DNA of 64,000 bases from JBAZOO01 sp041648735 (GTDB lineage Bacteria; Verrucomicrobiota; Lentisphaeria; Oligosphaerales; CAITYL01): contig JBAZOO010000003.1 of NCBI GenBank assembly GCA_041648735.1, forward strand, positions 62,001 through 126,000, given 5' to 3'. Each line of letters opens with the position of its first letter. The stretch's first letter is position 1. The notes beneath the pieces are model-generated. The model saw only the letters and a program-made list of their open reading frames with translations. It was not told the DNA's origin and searched no databases. Of the stretch, positions 62,413-64,000 are shown one piece after another. Both the position numbers and the translations under genes were made by a program.

Positions 62413-63618
62413 TCAGCGGATCTTGACCAGCAGCCCGAAGAGCACCGGCGTGAGGAACGCCTGGATGATCAGGAAGCGCAGCAGCACCTGGGCGTTGGAC
62501 CAGTTCAGGTTCTTGCGGCAGTGGTCGTGCAGCGGGAACCGCACCCGGTGCAGCGCGGAAACCAGCGGATGCTGCTCGGGCAGCGCCAAGCCCGGCTGTT
62601 CCGCCACCGCCTTCTGCCGCTGCTGCGGAGTCCGCACGTCAAAGCCGAGCCGCCGGAAGCCGCGCAACAACGCGACCTTGAGGATGCCCGTGCCGCCGTT
62701 GAGCAGGACGACGGGCGAAACCACCAGCACCAGGAACGGGTTGCCGGCGGCCAGCACCGCCAGCCCCACCAGCAGGCCGAGGAAGCGCGACCCGGCGTCG
62801 CCCATCAACACCCGGCTGGGTTCGGCGTTGTGCCAAAGATAGCCCGCCAGCCCGCCGGCGGCGGTCGTCAGCAGGATCGCCCAGGCGGGGCCGTCGGCCG
62901 CATGGCGCACCAGCAGGTAGCGGGCCGCCTCCACGTGGCCGACCACGACGTAGAGGAACAGGGCCAGGAAAAAGAGGGAAAGCAGCGTCAGCGACCCGGC
63001 CAGGCCGTCCACGCCGTCGGTGCAGTTGGTGGCGTTGATGGTCCACCAGAGGATGACGGTCGCCAAGGGCAGGAAGCCCCACACCGGCATGGCGAAGTCC
63101 CCCTTGACCAACGGCAGCCACAGCATGACCTGGCCGGCCAGGAAGGCCTGCGGCACCTCCGCCCAAGGCCGGGCGGCCAGCTCCGCCACCCGCGCGGAGT
63201 CCAGGCAGAAGAAAATGCTGGCCAGCAGGGTCACCCCCAGGTCAAGCACCCCCTTGAAATAGTCGCTCCACGGCCGGGACGCCCGGTCGTCCAGATAGCC
63301 GGTGACCATCGCCAGGAGCAGGCAGACGACGACCCCGGCCATGCGGACGCTGAACGGCACGACCAGGAGGATGACCGGCAACAGCAGCAACACCAGCAGG
63401 CCGCCGGCGCCGGTGGGCTTGCCGGCCGCCGCCGCGCCGGCGGTTCCGGTGAAGGCGCGCCCCCGGTCGCGGGGGAGGCGGTGCCACGTGCGGGGCAGGC
63501 CGATGCCGACCCCAAAAGCCGCCAAGGTGGCGCCCAGCCCCATCAGCACCAGCACGGATTCGAAAAGGCGGAACGGCCCCCAGAAGGCCTGCAGCGTGTC
63601 CGACAGATGATAGAGCAT
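62413..63618 (-). CDS. mraY: MraY: phospho-N-acetylmuramoyl-pentapeptide transferase
   Basis: This 401-residue membrane enzyme makes lipid I in peptidoglycan synthesis. About ten hydrophobic segments are seen. Family motifs include GKPTGAGG near residue 66, the metal-binding VTGYLDDRAS near 104, and the catalytic NATNCTDGVDGLAG near 195. MGDAGSRFLG lies near 285, and the histidine-rich RFPLHDHCRKNLNWSNAQ near 365. A Cys-Lys interruption in the last segment (HDHCRKNLNW) is slightly atypical. No other mra or mur genes adjoin it, an unusual isolation. The start is the ATG at 63618. Confidence 0.95.
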   Translation of the reverse strand: MLYHLSDTLQAFWGPFRLFESVLVLMGLGATLAAFGVGIGLPRTWHRLPRDRGRAFTGTAGAAAAGKPTGAGGLLVLLLLPVILLVVPFSVRMAGVVVCLLLAMVTGYLDDRASRPWSDYFKGVLDLGVTLLASIFFCLDSARVAELAARPWAEVPQAFLAGQVMLWLPLVKGDFAMPVWGFLPLATVILWWTINATNCTDGVDGLAGSLTLLSLFFLALFLYVVVGHVEAARYLLVRHAADGPAWAILLTTAAGGLAGYLWHNAEPSRVLMGDAGSRFLGLLVGLAVLAAGNPFLVLVVSPVVLLNGGTGILKVALLRGFRRLGFDVRTPQQRQKAVAEQPGLALPEQHPLVSALHRVRFPLHDHCRKNLNWSNAQVLLRFLIIQAFLTPVLFGLLVKIR

Positions 63619-63811
63619 GGGATGCGATGCCCGGCGGGGCGGCGATGAGTCCAAAGGTTGGCGTGGCGGCGACGTCACCAAAAAATAACGACACCTTTGG
63701 CAAAGACAAGACAACTCCGGAATTATAGTAGGGATGCTCGGCCCGGCGGCCGAAGTTGCAACTCCGGCCGCCGCCGGCCATATTGGGCCGCAACCAAGCC
63801 AATGGGGTTCC
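63619..63811. promoter_or_regulatory. Divergent promoter region, mraY and kinase
   Basis: The 193-base gap contains an AT-rich centre. It holds a perfect short palindrome, CTTTGGCAAAG (63695-63705), and a plus-strand TATAGT (63724-63729) that could be a -10 for the kinase gene. No clear -35 is seen, so individual promoters are not assigned. Confidence 0.4.
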
Positions 63812-64000
63812 ATGAGTTCTTCTTCGGATGAAATCCGCCAATTGATCCTGGAGCGGGAGTTTGAACTCCGCAAGCCGGGCTCGCAATTGTTCTCGCAAAG
63901 CCGCTACGAGATCCAGCGGGCGCTGGGCGAAGGCGGGATGGGCATCACCTGCCTGGCCCAGCAGATCAGCGCCGGCAACCTGCGCCGCCCGGTGGTGCTC
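63812..64000 (+). CDS. Protein kinase, start of gene (truncated by window end)
   Basis: The frame from the ATG at 63812 gives 63 residues before the window ends. After a short polar start, the sequence YEIQRALGEGGMGITCLAQQ contains the glycine-rich loop GEGGMG of Hanks-type Ser/Thr kinases. The rest lies outside the window, so the downstream domains and the catalytic residues cannot be seen. It is divergent from mraY. Its spelling of the glycine loop is standard, unlike the kinase of the defence island. Confidence 0.8.
   Translation, partial: MSSSSDEIRQLILEREFELRKPGSQLFSQSRYEIQRALGEGGMGITCLAQQISAGNLRRPVVL

Overview
This window looks like a chromosomal stretch of a high-GC Gram-negative bacterium. 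I infer a member of the PVC superphylum, probably Lentisphaerota- or Verrucomicrobiota-like. The pointers are the mixture of RodA and MraY, a Rex regulator, a GldA/F/G-type ABC operon, a 29-residue AURKAIP1/COX24 protein, a GH2 beta-mannosidase next to a secreted SGNH hydrolase, and an AraC/uroporphyrinogen-decarboxylase-like pair. This is inference from gene content; no rRNA is present. The first ~4.2 kb (a 5'-truncated GH9-type glycosidase and a protein of unknown function) has clearly lower GC and Gram-positive-looking ribosome binding sites, so it is either a transferred block or a misjoined contig end.

Layout. 4.3-16 kb is housekeeping: gapA, divergent from rodA over an operator-like dyad; hflX; an AAA/DUF4143 ATPase; a small conserved protein; a sugar-type nucleotidyltransferase, divergent from rex over a second Rex-like operator; purB; mazG; proB; and tRNA-Pro(UGG). 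16-32.7 kb is a defence island, all on the minus strand and transcribed from 32.4 kb downward: an XRE-SNF2 helicase with a DUF3883-like end, a REP-associated tyrosine transposase (RAYT), a small RNase H-like protein, a Ser/Thr kinase, a DUF1156 DNA methyltransferase, a Schlafen/AlbA_2 ATP-binding regulator and a DUF499 ATPase. The helicase-methylase-ATPase core matches what has been catalogued as Hma-type anti-phage systems; the kinase, AlbA_2 and RNase H-like members look like accessory parts. The island starts just after tRNA-Pro and an IS66 remnant, and is bracketed by two 87-bp direct repeats that differ at one base.

The most unusual signal lies inside the island. Palindromic REP-like elements have inserted repeatedly and in frame into the two largest genes, at least eight copies of one family. 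A whole RAYT transposase domain flanked by these elements sits in frame inside the methyltransferase, making one 1381-residue open reading frame. A second RAYT with a different palindrome (core CACGGCATGCCGTG) sits directly after the helicase, followed by a diverged duplicate of the helicase 3' end. A third palindrome family occurs in the coding regions of the helicase, methyltransferase and DUF499 genes.

32.7-64 kb returns to high-GC chromosome: YjbQ; a ROK kinase coupled to a very large exported beta-propeller-like protein; a low-GC peroxiredoxin; a GldA/F/G plus DUF4340 operon; a lysine-rich histone-like protein; a UroD-like protein divergent from an AraC regulator; a His-tailed EamA transporter flanked by a duplicated piece of the AraC gene; GH2 and SGNH enzymes; a decayed CBM9-like fragment; a HAMP sensor with a TrkA-type subunit; a TPR protein; the COX24 mini-protein; a BrkB/YihY protein; two small proteins; a GIY-YIG-like/endonuclease III fusion; MraY; and the start of a protein kinase that runs off the end.
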